Shown: positions 41,394-51,283, counted from the first letter of the stretch. The stretch: 64,000 nt of DNA from Streptomyces hoynatensis (GCF_003626535.1 NZ_RBAL01000017.1:1-64000); one strand, 5' to 3'. The notes: generated by a model from the letters alone, not told the origin. A program made the numbers and translations.

Positions 41394-41984
41394 TCAGTGC
41401 CGGTCGCGGGCGTGGCGGCGCAGGGCCTCGGCGAGGGCGGCGAGGGCGGCGGTGGAGAGCACCGTCCGCAGGATGTTCGCGGTCTCCCAGGCGCCCTTGA
41501 ACTTTCCGACGACGGAGAGGTCGGCGGCCCCGGCCGGGTCGTGGATCGCGGCGAGCTCGTTGTTGAGGGGGATGTTGACGGCGAAGCTGAGGACGAGGAC
41601 CACGAGGTAGCACAGGGTGGCCGCCCCGGCCCAGAGGGCGGTGGGCCGGGCGGCGCGGCGGTGGGCGGCGAAGGCCGCCGCGGCGCTGGTGGCCAGGACG
41701 CCGAGGAAGGCCGTGAGGAAGAGCGGGTTGCTCTCGATCAGCTCGTTGAACTGGCGCATGGCCGTGGCGTAGGTGCGGTCGTCGGTGCGGCCGAGCCCGG
41801 GCATGATCGACACGTCGAAGGCGAAGAACACGCCGGCCATCAGGCCCATGCCGACGATGGACACCATCAGCAGGGGACCGGTGAACCCGCCGGTTCCGGC
41901 CGTGCGGCCCCGGGAAACCGGGCCGGCCGGATACGCCGCCTCCGCCGCTGCCTTCGCCGTCTTCGCTGCCTTGAGTGCCGTCAC
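41394..41984 (-). CDS. DUF1772 membrane protein
   Basis: A 196-residue membrane protein of the same family as 33349-33846: VSIVGMGLMAGVFFAFDVSI, RQFNELIESNPLFLTAFLGV, LSFAVNIPLNNELAAI and TANILRTVLSTAALAALAEA. It has four helices after a cytoplasmic head. The GTG at 41984 is preferred because GAAGGAG lies 6 bases upstream; an ATG 20 codons earlier has no such site. Function unknown. Confidence 0.8.
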   Translation of the reverse strand: MTALKAAKTAKAAAEAAYPAGPVSRGRTAGTGGFTGPLLMVSIVGMGLMAGVFFAFDVSIMPGLGRTDDRTYATAMRQFNELIESNPLFLTAFLGVLATSAAAAFAAHRRAARPTALWAGAATLCYLVVLVLSFAVNIPLNNELAAIHDPAGAADLSVVGKFKGAWETANILRTVLSTAALAALAEALRRHARDRH

Positions 41985-42204
41985 TGCGGGCTCCTTCGTG
42001 GTCGCCTCCCGGTGGGCCGGGGCGCCGTCTCCCGGCGCATCCACGAGTCAACCGCCCGGGGGGCGCGGGCGACATGGCCGAAAAGCTCGGCCGCGTACGC
42101 GAGCGTCTACGGCGAACCGCGCAGCCCCGGCAGGCGCGGCCGGCGCGGCGTGAGGCGCCGCCCGGCACGGGGCAGGGCAGGGGCCTGCGGCGCGGGCGGC
42201 GGCC

Positions 42205-43899
42205 TCAGTCGACGTGGCGCGCGCCGCCGGCCTCGCTCTCCGCCGGTGCGATCACGGGGTTCCGGGACGGGGCGGCGGCGGCCGTCGCGGTGGCCGTGGC
42301 CACGGCGGCCTGCGGGCTCTGCTCCGTGTCGGACGTGGCCGGGGACTGGAGGTCCAGGCTCTCCCGCAGGGTCACCGGGCTCAGGAGGAGCACCGCGATC
42401 ACCGCCACGACCGCGATGGCGGCCGAGATGAGGAAGATGTGGCCCGTCGCGTCGCCATAGGCGGCGCGCACCACCTCGCGCACCGGGGCGGGCATCGAGG
42501 CGACGTCGAGCGTGGAGCCGCTGCCCGCGTCGGCCGAACCGGGGTCGATCCCGAGCCCGCGCAGGCCGTTCGCGATCTTGGTGGCGACCTGGTTGGCCAG
42601 GACGGCGCCGAGCACGGACACCCCCATGGTGCCGCCGAGGGTGCGGAAGAAGGTGATCGCGCCGCTGGCGGCGCCGATCTCGCCGAGGGGGACGGTGTTC
42701 TGCACCACGAGCACCAGGTTCTGCATCGACATGCCGACGCCGGCCCCGACGGCGAACATCCCGATCGACACGGCGGCCAGCGGCGTCTCGTGGTCGATGG
42801 CGGACAGGCCGAGGAAGCCGCCGGTGAGCACGATGGCGCCGGTGAGGATGTACGGCTTGACCCGGCCCGAGCGCGACACCATCCGGCCGGAGATCGCGGA
42901 GGCCAGCAGGACGCCGGCCATGAGCGGGATGGTCAGCAGGCCGGCCTCCGTGGGCGAGTAGCCGCGGCCTATCTGGAAGTACTGGCCGAGGAAGACGGCG
43001 CCGCCGAACATCGCCATGCCGACCGCGAGGCTGGCCACGATGGCGAGCGCCGGGTCGCGGCGCCTGACCACGTGCAGCGGCACGACCGGCTCCACCACCC
43101 GGGACTCCACCCAGACGGCCAGGGCGAGCAGCACGAGGCTGCCGGCGACCATGACCGCGGTCTGCCAGGAGAGCCACGCGAAGTCGTTGTCGACGAACGT
43201 CACCCACAGCAGCAGGAGGCTGACGCCCGAGGCGATCAGCGTGGCGCCGGCGTAGTCCACCCGGGTCTCGGGGCGCCGGGTCTCGGTCAGGTGCAGGGTG
43301 CGGACGAGGATCACCCAGGCGAGCAGCGTGAAGGGCACCGCGATGAAGAAGCACCAGCGCCAGCCCAGCCAGGACACGTCCGTGATGGCGCCGCCGAGCA
43401 GCGGGCCGCCGACCGTGGCCACCGCCATGACGCCGCCGAGGTAGCCGTTGTAGCGGCCCCGCTCCCTGGGGGAGACCATCGCCGCGATGATCACCTGGAC
43501 GAGGACCTGGAGGGCGCCCATGCCCAGGCCCTGCACCACGCGGAAGGCGATCAGCTGGGCGGTGTTCTGGGCGAGGCCGCAGGCTATCGCGGCCACGGTG
43601 AACAGCAGGATCGCGACCTGGAGCAGGAGCTTCTTGCTGAACAGGTCGGCGAGCTTGCCCCAGATCGGCGTCGAGGCCGTCGAGGCGAGCAGCGCCGCCG
43701 TCACCACCCAGGTGTACTGCGACTGCGAGCCGTGGAGAGAGCCGATGATCCGGGGCAGGGCCACCGAGACCACCGTCGAACTGATCATCGCGACGAAGAG
43801 CACGATGAGGAGGCCGCTCATGGCCCGCAGCACACTGCGGTGATCCATCGGCCCGTCGCCGGTTCCCACGCCTTCCTTACGCACCGCGTCAGCGCCCAC
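42205..43899 (-). CDS. DHA2-family (14-TMS) MFS drug efflux transporter
   Basis: A 564-residue exporter of the EmrB/QacA type with about 14 helices. Motif C-like GLGMGALQVLVQVIIAAMVS and the loop motif SPRERGRYNGYLGGVMAVAT, VGGPLLGGAITDVSWLGWRW are diagnostic. A 35-residue Ala/Thr-rich cytoplasmic tail (AVATATATAAAAP) ends it. The GTG at 43899 follows GAGGTGG; the ATG at codon 17 (MDHRSVLRAM) is an alternative. It is divergent from a TetR gene with an inverted repeat in between, so it is probably induced by the compounds TetR senses. Confidence 0.9.
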   Translation of the reverse strand: MGADAVRKEGVGTGDGPMDHRSVLRAMSGLLIVLFVAMISSTVVSVALPRIIGSLHGSQSQYTWVVTAALLASTASTPIWGKLADLFSKKLLLQVAILLFTVAAIACGLAQNTAQLIAFRVVQGLGMGALQVLVQVIIAAMVSPRERGRYNGYLGGVMAVATVGGPLLGGAITDVSWLGWRWCFFIAVPFTLLAWVILVRTLHLTETRRPETRVDYAGATLIASGVSLLLLWVTFVDNDFAWLSWQTAVMVAGSLVLLALAVWVESRVVEPVVPLHVVRRRDPALAIVASLAVGMAMFGGAVFLGQYFQIGRGYSPTEAGLLTIPLMAGVLLASAISGRMVSRSGRVKPYILTGAIVLTGGFLGLSAIDHETPLAAVSIGMFAVGAGVGMSMQNLVLVVQNTVPLGEIGAASGAITFFRTLGGTMGVSVLGAVLANQVATKIANGLRGLGIDPGSADAGSGSTLDVASMPAPVREVVRAAYGDATGHIFLISAAIAVVAVIAVLLLSPVTLRESLDLQSPATSDTEQSPQAAVATATATAAAAPSRNPVIAPAESEAGGARHVD

Positions 43900-43962
43900 G
43901 AACAACCACCTCGGAGAACGAACGTCTTCTCGACAACACCGTCCAGCATAACTGCTCACAGG

Positions 43963-43990
43963 GCAAAATTTCTCACCGAGCAAGATTTGC
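43963..43990. promoter_or_regulatory. probable TetR operator
   Basis: GCAAAATTT (43963-43971) and AAGATTTGC (43982-43990) form an imperfect inverted repeat in an AT-rich patch 19 bases before the TetR ATG and 64 before the efflux start. Likely bound by the TetR protein. Confidence 0.5.
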
Positions 43991-44009
43991 GGGGGCGGCG
44001 CATAGCATC

Positions 44010-44609
44010 ATGGGGGCCATGGACACCACGACGGGCCTGCGCGAACGCAAGAAGGCCGCCACCCGGCAGGCCGTACACGAGGCGGCGCTGCGCCTGACCG
44101 TGGAGCACGGCTTCGACAAGGTCACCGTGGAGGCCATCGCCGACGCCGCCGGCATCTCCCGCCGCACCTTCTCCAACTACTTCTCCGGCAAGGAGGACGC
44201 GCTGCTGTTCGGCGACGAGCGGCAGACCGACCTGCTGCTCCACACCCTCCGCGAGCGCCCCGCCGGGGAACCCGCCTGGTCCGCGCTGCGGTCCGCGGCC
44301 AGGGCGATGCTCTCCGGGAAGGAGGCGACCCCGCTGCAGCGCGAGTGGGCGGTACGCACCCGCCTCGCGATGCGGCACCCCAGCCTGCTCGCCCGGCAGC
44401 TGGCGAACCGGGTCGCCCTGGAACGTGAGATCGCGCACGCCCTCGCCGGCCGGCCGGGCACGCAGAGCGTCACGCCCGAGGTGTTCGCCGCGATGTTCCT
44501 CACCTCGCTGCGGCTGGCCACCACCGCGTGGATCGTGGAGGAGGAGACCCGCCCCCTGCTCGACCTTCTCGACCACTACCTCGACCAGGCGGCGCGGCCC
44601 TTCTCCTGA
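44010..44609 (+). CDS. TetR-family repressor
   Basis: A 199-residue repressor. The HTH is VTVEAIADAAGISRRTFSNY with FSGKEDALLFGD after it (about residues 38-70), and the all-helical ligand domain fills the rest (WAVRTRLAMRHPSLLARQLA). It should repress the divergent DHA2 pump and itself. ATG 44010 or ATG 44019 may be used; neither has a strong ribosome site, so a short-leader transcript is possible. Confidence 0.88.
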   Translation: MGAMDTTTGLRERKKAATRQAVHEAALRLTVEHGFDKVTVEAIADAAGISRRTFSNYFSGKEDALLFGDERQTDLLLHTLRERPAGEPAWSALRSAARAMLSGKEATPLQREWAVRTRLAMRHPSLLARQLANRVALEREIAHALAGRPGTQSVTPEVFAAMFLTSLRLATTAWIVEEETRPLLDLLDHYLDQAARPFS

Positions 44610-44693
44610 CCGGGCCGGCGCCGCCGGCGGGCGGCGGGAGCCCCGCGCCCGCGGCGGGAGGGGTCCCGCGGCGCCGGACCTAGCGTCTGCGCC

Positions 44694-45137
44694 ATGACCG
44701 ACCATCTCGCGCCCCGCCGAGGGCTCGGCCTGTTCGCCGTCGCGGCCCTCGCCGCGGCCACCGCCCTCGCCGCCGGGCTGTTCTTCCTGCTCGACGAGAC
44801 GGAGACCGACGTCGCCGGCCTCGACGGCGGGGGCCCGGAAGGGGGCACCTCGCTGGTGACGTACTCGCGGACCTCCTGCGGCAACGCCTTCACCAGCGGA
44901 TACGAGGAGGGCGAGTCCCTGATGGGCTCCGCGGACCTGTTCCGGGACCTGGGGCTCGACACGGCCCACCTGCCCGAGGAGGCCGACCCCGCGGCGGAGT
45001 GCGCGGACGCCAAGCGCGGCAAGCGCATCGCGGGCTACACGCTCGGCGGGTCGGGCGTCCTCGGTCTCGCCGCCTCGGGCGCGCTGCTCCTCAGGTCCCG
45101 CCGCGCCCCCGGGGAGGACGGCGACGATGCCAGGTAG
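44694..45137 (+). CDS. two-helix membrane protein, unknown
   Basis: A 147-residue protein with two predicted helices (GLGLFAVAALAAATALAAGL near residue 10 and YTLGGSGVLGLAASGALLLR near 115) flanking an acidic extracytoplasmic loop with two cysteines (SRTSCGNAF, AAECADAK). Both termini would be cytoplasmic. It resembles other small Streptomyces membrane proteins with this helix-loop-helix form, without a named family. It is 85 bases after the TetR gene. Confidence 0.7.
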   Translation: MTDHLAPRRGLGLFAVAALAAATALAAGLFFLLDETETDVAGLDGGGPEGGTSLVTYSRTSCGNAFTSGYEEGESLMGSADLFRDLGLDTAHLPEEADPAAECADAKRGKRIAGYTLGGSGVLGLAASGALLLRSRRAPGEDGDDAR

Positions 45138-45295
45138 CCGGCGGCATCCGGAGCGGGGCCGTCGGCGGCCCCGGCCGGACAATCGGGCCAACCGCGAGGG
45201 CGGCCGTTGGACACCCGGGCGGTAGGCCCAGGAGACGGCCCGGCGGAGCATAGGCGGCTATCGACCGCCCGAGCCCTTCCCCACCCAGGAGTCCC

Positions 45296-46216
45296 ATGCC
45301 CGCCACCGCTCCGCGCTGCTACACCCTGCTCGGCGCGCCCTTCGACGGGGCCGCCACGCTGGGCTGGCCAGGCAGCCGTTACGCCCCCGCCCGCATCCGC
45401 GACGCCATGGGCTGGATACTGCAACGCCGGGAGAACGGGCAGATCTACTGCCTGGACCACGGGCAGCTGCACCCCTTCCCCGAGGACCTGTTCGCCGACG
45501 GCGGGGACGTGGCCGTCGTCGCCCACGATCTGGAGGCCACCCTGCGGGCGGCGGCCGACGGCGTGCGGGAGACCCTCGCCGCCGGGCGCGTCCCCATCCT
45601 GCTCGGCGGGGACGACTCGCTGCTGTTCCCCGCGGCCAGGGGGCTGGCCGAGGCGGGCGAGGGCACCGTCGCCGTCGTGCACCTCGACGCGCACCTGGAC
45701 CTGCTCGACCGCAACGAGCAGCAGGGCAGCCACAGCCACTCCTCGGGGATGCGCCGGGCCGCCGAGCTGCCCGCGGTGGACGTCTCCGCGTCGGTCCAGC
45801 TGGGCGCCAGGCACTTCAACTTCCCGTCCTCGCTGCGCTTCCGCGAGGCGCAGGGCCTGCGCAACATCCCGGCAGCGGAGATCCACAGGCGCGGGACCGA
45901 GCGGGTGGCCGAGGAGGTGCTGGCGCACGTCGCCGGGGCGGACCGGGTGCTGCTCGCCTTCGACATCGACTGCATCGATCCGGCGCACGCGCCCGGCGCC
46001 GGGGCGCACGAGCCGGGCGGCCTGACCTCCTTCCAGGCCCTCGACCTGGTGCAGCGCCTCGCGCCGCGCGCCGACGCCATGGTGCTCACCGAGGTCAACC
46101 CGCTGACCGATCTCCACGAGCAGACGGCCAACCTCGCCGCCTACCTCGTCGCCCACTTCGTGGTGCACGGCGGGCTGCCCGGCACTGCGGGGCCCGCCCC
46201 TACCCTGGAGGCCTGA
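45296..46216 (+). CDS. ureohydrolase (arginase/agmatinase family), GGDDS variant
   Basis: A 306-residue manganese enzyme family member. Metal motifs are DAHLDL (D131, H133, D135), FDIDCIDP (D223, D225) and, in place of the usual GGDHS, GGDDS with Asp107 where the first metal-binding histidine is expected. SHSHSSGM and APGAGAHEPGG are the substrate loops. Members hydrolyse guanidino compounds to urea and an amine. A sodium:solute symporter follows after one base, and a PucR regulator lies beyond, so it likely degrades an imported guanidino or purine-derived compound. AGGAG precedes the ATG. Confidence 0.85.
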   Translation: MPATAPRCYTLLGAPFDGAATLGWPGSRYAPARIRDAMGWILQRRENGQIYCLDHGQLHPFPEDLFADGGDVAVVAHDLEATLRAAADGVRETLAAGRVPILLGGDDSLLFPAARGLAEAGEGTVAVVHLDAHLDLLDRNEQQGSHSHSSGMRRAAELPAVDVSASVQLGARHFNFPSSLRFREAQGLRNIPAAEIHRRGTERVAEEVLAHVAGADRVLLAFDIDCIDPAHAPGAGAHEPGGLTSFQALDLVQRLAPRADAMVLTEVNPLTDLHEQTANLAAYLVAHFVVHGGLPGTAGPAPTLEA

Positions 46217-46217
46217 C

Positions 46218-47690
46218 ATGGCCGACAAACTCGTAATTCTCCTGTACCTCCTGGTCATGGTCGTGGCCGGGTACGTCGGCATGCGGCGCAGCAGGACCTC
46301 GGAGGACTTCGCCATCGCCGGACGGCGGCTGGGGCCCTTCATGTACACCTCGGCCATGTCGACGGTGGTGCTCGGCGCCGCCTCCACCGTCGGCGGGGTC
46401 AGCCTCGGCTACCAGTACGGCGTGTCCGGGATGGCGCTGGTGCTGAGCCTGGCCCTCGGGATCGCCGCGATCGGGGTGTTCTTCGCCGGCCGGCTCTTCC
46501 GCAGCGGGGTCTACACCGTTCCGGACGCCATGAGCCGCCGCTTCGGGCCGCAGACGCGGGTGATGAGCTCGGCGATCGTGGTCTTCTACACCCTGATGGT
46601 GGGCGTGGGCCAGATCATCGCGATCGGCACCGTGCTGACCGTGGTGTTCGACGTCTCCGCCACCACCTCCGCCTTCATCGGCTGGGCGACGATCATGCTG
46701 TACAGCGTGGCCGGCGGCATGTGGTCGATCACGCTGACCGACGTGGTGCAGTTCCTGGTCAAGACGGTGGGCGTGATCTGCCTGATGCTGCCGCTGGCCA
46801 TCGGCGAGGCCGGCGGCTTCGGCGCGATGCGGCGGGAGGTGCCCGACGGGTTCTTCTCCCCCACGGGCATCGGCGTGGGCACGATCGGCGCCTACTTCCT
46901 GCTGTTCTTCTTCGGCTTCATGATCGACCAGGGCAACTGGCAGCGGCTGCTGACCGCCCGTTCCGAGCGGGTCGCCCGCTGGGGGGCCGTCGCCTCGGGC
47001 GGGTACTGCGCGCTGTACGGGCTGGCCGGGGCGCTGATCGGCACGGCGGCCCGCGTGGCGCTGCCGGCGCTGGACAACCCGGACGACGCCTACGCCGAGA
47101 TGGCCTCCCTCGTGCTGCCCGTGGGGCTGTTCGGGCTGGTCATCGCCGCCGCGCTGGCCGCGTCGATGTCCACGGCGAGCGGGCTGCTGATCGGCGCCTC
47201 CACGGTGCTGACCAACGACGTGCTGCGGCCGCTGGGCGGGCCGAGGGCGGCGAGCGTGCGGGCGAACCGGCTGGCGCTGTTCGGCGTGGGCCTGGTGGCG
47301 CTCGGCCTGTCCTTCGCGCTGGACTCCGTGGTGGGGGCGGTGACGGTGGCCGCCGACGTGCTCGCCGCGGCCCTGCTCGTGCCGGTGATCGGGGCGATGT
47401 TCTGGCGGCGGGCGACCACGGCGGGCGCGGTCGCCGGGGTGCTGGCCGGCACCGCGGTCTGCGTGCTGTTCATGGTGGTCTCGGGGCTGTACGCCAACGA
47501 GCCGGTCGGCTACGGCATGCTCGCCGGCCTGGTGGCGTTCGTCGCGGTCAGCCTGGCGACGCGGGGCGGGCGCGGCACGGCCGAGGTCCCCTTCGAGGAA
47601 CTGCCGCCCGCGGCGCCGGAACCGGTGCGGGGGGCCGACGGTCCGGTGGCCACTCCTCAGGTCGCGGTGCCCTCCCCGCGCAGCGCGTGA
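46218..47690 (+). CDS. sodium:solute symporter (SSS family)
   Basis: A 490-residue transporter with about 13 helices. Typical segments are SEDFAIAGRRLGPFMYTSAM, YSVAGGMWSITLTDVVQFLV (the conserved GG-x-W-x-V-x-x-TD-x-x-Q motif) and AAALAASMSTASGLLIGAST. It starts one base after the ureohydrolase stop, so the genes are co-translated and it should import the hydrolase substrate. The 3' end overlaps the convergent PucR gene by 34 bases. Confidence 0.9.
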   Translation: MADKLVILLYLLVMVVAGYVGMRRSRTSEDFAIAGRRLGPFMYTSAMSTVVLGAASTVGGVSLGYQYGVSGMALVLSLALGIAAIGVFFAGRLFRSGVYTVPDAMSRRFGPQTRVMSSAIVVFYTLMVGVGQIIAIGTVLTVVFDVSATTSAFIGWATIMLYSVAGGMWSITLTDVVQFLVKTVGVICLMLPLAIGEAGGFGAMRREVPDGFFSPTGIGVGTIGAYFLLFFFGFMIDQGNWQRLLTARSERVARWGAVASGGYCALYGLAGALIGTAARVALPALDNPDDAYAEMASLVLPVGLFGLVIAAALAASMSTASGLLIGASTVLTNDVLRPLGGPRAASVRANRLALFGVGLVALGLSFALDSVVGAVTVAADVLAAALLVPVIGAMFWRRATTAGAVAGVLAGTAVCVLFMVVSGLYANEPVGYGMLAGLVAFVAVSLATRGGRGTAEVPFEELPPAAPEPVRGADGPVATPQVAVPSPRSA

Positions 47691-49177
47691 GCCTGGAGCG
47701 CGAGGGCGAGTTCCAGGCGCACGTAGGCGGAGTCGAGATCGCGGCCGAGGACCTCCCGCACCACGCCGAGCCGGTAGTGCAGCGTGTGCCGGTGGACGCC
47801 CAGCTCCGCCGAGGCCCTGGCGACGGAACCGTTGTTTCCCAGGAACGCCTCGACCGTCGCCAGCAGGGGAATGCCCCGCTCCGCCTCGGCGCGGCGCAGC
47901 GGGGTCACCAGGCGCCGGATCAGGCTGTCGGGCACGGCGTTGCCCGAGGCCAGGAGCAGCTCGACGACGCCGAGGTCGCGGACGGAGGTGACCCTGCGGC
48001 CCTCGCGGGTGCCGATGGCGAGGGCCTGCCCTGCCTGGCGCAGTCCCTCGGCGAGTTCCCCGGCGCTCACCTCCGCGCTCACCCCGACGCCCCCCGCGCA
48101 GGCCCGGCCGAGGCCGGTGTCCGGGTCGCCGAGGGCACGGAGCACCTGCTCGGGGCGTGAGGTGAGCAGGACCGTGCCGTGGCGGTCCGTGGTGACGGCC
48201 AGGAGCGGCAGGTCGTGCTCGTCCAGCAGCTCATAGGGGTCCTCCGGCCAGGCCGAGGCGTCGGTGACCAGCACCGTGACCCGCTCGGCTTCGAGCCCGA
48301 AGGAGGCCAGGAGCCGGGCCGCGACGGCCGGGTCGGCGTCCTCGCGCAGAGCGTTCCGCACGGCGTCGGCGCCGGCGCGGCGGGCCTGCGCGCCGGCCGC
48401 CCGGCGCTGCTCCCATGCGAAGGTCACCAGGGAGGCGGCCGCCGCCACGACGCTGAGCTCGGGCCCGGCGAGGGGCGCCGCACGCCGCAGCAGCAGGTGC
48501 CCGCGGGTGGCCCCGGTGCCCAGAGGGTGGCCGACGAGGTGCCCGGCCGCGTCGGCCACGGACAGGGACTGGCCCTCCCGGCGCGGAACACCGGTCTCCC
48601 GGGCCGCCGCCGCGGCCTCGCCCGCGGCGGCCGGCGGCGCCACCTCCACGATGCGCCCGGCCGCGTCCACGACGGCCGCCCAGCCCTCGAACTCCCGCGC
48701 CAGCACCCGGACCACGCCCGGGCCCGCGCCCTGCCGCAGGGCGGCCTCGGTGAGGCGCCTGTGCACCAGCAGGGCGTGCTGCAGGGCCGCCCGATCCTCC
48801 GCGGCGATGCGGCCGGCGACCGCCTGGGACAGCGCGACGAACGGCGTCGCGTAGGGCACCACCAGCACCGGCAGCCCGCGCTCCCGACCGGCCCTGGCCA
48901 CCTCTTCGGGAACCTCGGCGTAGACCAGGTCCACGGCCAGGCCCAGCGCGGCGGCGCCCGTGTCGGCGAGGCGTTCCACCAGCGCCACGAGGGAGGCGGG
49001 GTCCTCGTGGCCGAGGCCGGTGGTCAGCACCAGGGAGCCCGGCTCCAGCCACGGCGTGGGGTCGGGAACCTCACTGGCGTGCACCCAGGTGATGGCCCGC
49101 TCCACGCCGGACTCCCCGGCCACCAGCCGGAGGCCGAACTCCCGCCGCGCGAGGAGCTCGCGCACGCTCAGCGGCAC
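47657..49177 (-). CDS. PucR-family transcriptional regulator
   Basis: A 506-residue regulator. The N-terminal PucR domain has LSVRELLARREFGLRLVAGE, ITWVHASEVPDPTPWLEPGS and LVLTTGLGHEDP. The C-terminal HTH_30 domain is EAFLGNNGSVARASAELGVH, RHTLHYRLGVVREVLGRDL. PucR proteins control purine or polyamine-type catabolism. GTG 49177 is chosen because the domain begins at once. Its 3' end overlaps the symporter by 34 bases tail to tail, linking it to the ureohydrolase-symporter unit. Confidence 0.88.
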   Translation of the reverse strand: MPLSVRELLARREFGLRLVAGESGVERAITWVHASEVPDPTPWLEPGSLVLTTGLGHEDPASLVALVERLADTGAAALGLAVDLVYAEVPEEVARAGRERGLPVLVVPYATPFVALSQAVAGRIAAEDRAALQHALLVHRRLTEAALRQGAGPGVVRVLAREFEGWAAVVDAAGRIVEVAPPAAAGEAAAAARETGVPRREGQSLSVADAAGHLVGHPLGTGATRGHLLLRRAAPLAGPELSVVAAAASLVTFAWEQRRAAGAQARRAGADAVRNALREDADPAVAARLLASFGLEAERVTVLVTDASAWPEDPYELLDEHDLPLLAVTTDRHGTVLLTSRPEQVLRALGDPDTGLGRACAGGVGVSAEVSAGELAEGLRQAGQALAIGTREGRRVTSVRDLGVVELLLASGNAVPDSLIRRLVTPLRRAEAERGIPLLATVEAFLGNNGSVARASAELGVHRHTLHYRLGVVREVLGRDLDSAYVRLELALALQAHALRGEGTAT

Positions 49178-49429
49178 CGTGCCACCCCGGGACCGCTCGG
49201 GGCCGGGGGAACGGCCGGACTCGACGCACTGAACGGGGCCATGGCAGGAACATAACCCCCTCGCCCCGGGCCCTTCCGCCTCCCCGGCCCCGGGTGGGGG
49301 TAACGCCGGAAAGCCCGGGTAGCAGGGCCGTCGGAGGGCCGGAGAGCAAGCCCGGGAATCCGCCCGTGCGTTGGCCGGGGAACGCTCCGGCGGCAGGCGG
49401 AGCGGACCGGGCGCGGAGGAGGGGTTCTC

Positions 49430-50917
49430 ATGGGATGGGTCGAGCGCGTCGATCAGCGGGTGTTCGATCGGGTGGCGGCGGCCCACCCGCCGGGGCTGCA
49501 GACGGTGCTGCCCCGGCTGAGCCTGGCCGCCGACCACAGCAGGCTGTGGCTCGGCACCGCGGCGGCGCTCGCGGCGCTCGGGAACCGGCCCGCGCGGCGG
49601 GCCGCGCTGCGGGGCGTCGGCGCCCTGGCGCTGGCCTCGCTGGCCACCAACACCGTCGTCAAGTACGTCAGCCGTCGCGAACGGCCGCTGATCGACGCGG
49701 TGCCGCTGGCCCGTCGGCTGCACCGCCAGCCGAAGTCCACCTCCTTTCCCTCCGGGCACGCCGCCTCGGCGGCGGCCTTCGCCACGGGCGTGGCCATGGA
49801 GTCCCGCCGCCACGGCCTCCTGGTCGCCCCGTTCGCCGCCGCGGTGGCCGCCTCCCGCGTCTATGTGGGCGTGCACTACCCGGCCGACGTGCTCGCCGGG
49901 TGCGCGATCGGGGTCGGGGCCGCGCTGGCGACGAGCCGGTGGCTGCCCAGGCGGCCGCCCGTGGGGCAGTTCACCCACCGGCAGGTGTCGGCGCCCGCGC
50001 TGCCCAGGGGCGCGGGCCTGTGCGTCGTGGTCAACGCGGAGGCCGCGCCGGGCTCCGCTCCGGCGGCCGACCGGATACGGGCACTGCTCCCCGAGGCCGA
50101 GGTGGTCGAGCACCGCGCGGGGGAGGACCTCGGGGCCCTGTTCGACGCGGCGGCCGAGCGGGCGGCGGCGCTCGGGGTGTGCGGAGGGGACGGCAGCGTG
50201 AACGCCGCGGCCGCCCGCAGCGCCGAGCGGGGGCTGCCACTCGCGGTCTTCCCCGGCGGCACCCTCAACCACTTCGCGCTCGACACCGGCCTACGGGGCT
50301 TCGAGGACACCGCCGAGGCCGTGGACGGCGGCCAGGCCGTCGGCGTGGACCTGGGGCGCATCCGCCCGGCTCCGGGCGAGGGCGGCGAGGAGGCCGGGTG
50401 TTTCCTGAACACCTTCAGCCTCGGGCTCTACCCGGAACTGGTGCACGCCCGCGAGGAGTTGCGCAGGCGCTCCCCGCTCAGGACCTGGAGCAAGTGGCCC
50501 TCTGCCGCGATCTCGCTCGTCCACGTGCTGCGCACCGCGGAGCCCTTCGAGGTCCGGGTCAACGGCCGCTCCCGCCGGCTGTGGCTGCTCTTCGCGGGGA
50601 ACGGCCTCTATTCCCCGGAGGGCTTCGCCCCTTCCCACCGCACGCAACTCGACGACGGACTGCTCGACGTGCGGACGGTGACGGCGGACAAGCCGCTGGC
50701 CCGCACCCGGCTGGCGCTGGCCGCCCTGACGGGCACGCTGCCGTACTCCCGCATCCACGACGCCGTGCGGCTGCCCAGGCTCCGGCTGGCCGCGCTGCCC
50801 CAGGGCAGCACCCTCGCCTTCGACGGCGAGACCGCCACCGCGCCGGCCGAGCTGCTCCTCGACAAGCACCCCGCTCCGCTCGTGCTCTACCGGTCCGCGC
50901 CCGAGGACCCGCGCTGA
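49430..50917 (+). CDS. PAP2 phosphatase - diacylglycerol kinase fusion
   Basis: A 495-residue bifunctional lipid enzyme. Residues about 60-170 form a PAP2 phosphatase: KYVSRRERP, FPSGHAASAA and SRVYVGVHYPADVLAG are the three signature motifs. Residues about 185-490 form a lipid kinase with VCGGDGSVNAAAARS (nucleotide loop) and FPGGTLNHFALDTG. It could interconvert phosphatidic acid-type lipids, or dephosphorylate one lipid and phosphorylate another. The fusion is common in actinobacteria. GGAGGAGG precedes the ATG. Single gene. Confidence 0.9.
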   Translation: MGWVERVDQRVFDRVAAAHPPGLQTVLPRLSLAADHSRLWLGTAAALAALGNRPARRAALRGVGALALASLATNTVVKYVSRRERPLIDAVPLARRLHRQPKSTSFPSGHAASAAAFATGVAMESRRHGLLVAPFAAAVAASRVYVGVHYPADVLAGCAIGVGAALATSRWLPRRPPVGQFTHRQVSAPALPRGAGLCVVVNAEAAPGSAPAADRIRALLPEAEVVEHRAGEDLGALFDAAAERAAALGVCGGDGSVNAAAARSAERGLPLAVFPGGTLNHFALDTGLRGFEDTAEAVDGGQAVGVDLGRIRPAPGEGGEEAGCFLNTFSLGLYPELVHAREELRRRSPLRTWSKWPSAAISLVHVLRTAEPFEVRVNGRSRRLWLLFAGNGLYSPEGFAPSHRTQLDDGLLDVRTVTADKPLARTRLALAALTGTLPYSRIHDAVRLPRLRLAALPQGSTLAFDGETATAPAELLLDKHPAPLVLYRSAPEDPR

Positions 50918-51283
50918 TCCGCCGGCGGCGCGCCCGGGGCCCGCATCCGGGCCCGCGCCCCCGCAGGGCCGGGCACGGCCGGGACCTTCTGCTCTCCATG
51001 GCGCCCTCCCCCGCACGATGACCACTCCCCCTTCCGCTCCCTACCCGGCCCACCCGTCTCGTCACACTCTGTCACGACGGCGGCGGTCCGCACAGGCTCT
51101 CCGCCGGTTTTCCCTCGAACGAGTGAGCGAGGAGGTCGGGGGGCCGCCCCGCCGCGGCCACGCCCCGGCCCGGCCGGACCCGGACGAGCAGGCGCGGCGC
51201 CCGCCGGACGTCCCGGGCCGAAGACGGCGGGTCAGCCCTCGGGCGCGGAGTGGCGGGTCAGCCCTCGGGCGCGGAGTGGCGGG
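50918..51283. other. intergenic with tandem repeat at right end
   Basis: About 365 bases between the lipid kinase and sbcC, which converge. No gene is supported. The right end (from 51229) belongs to the 26-base tandem repeat that runs into the sbcC coding end. Confidence 0.6.
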
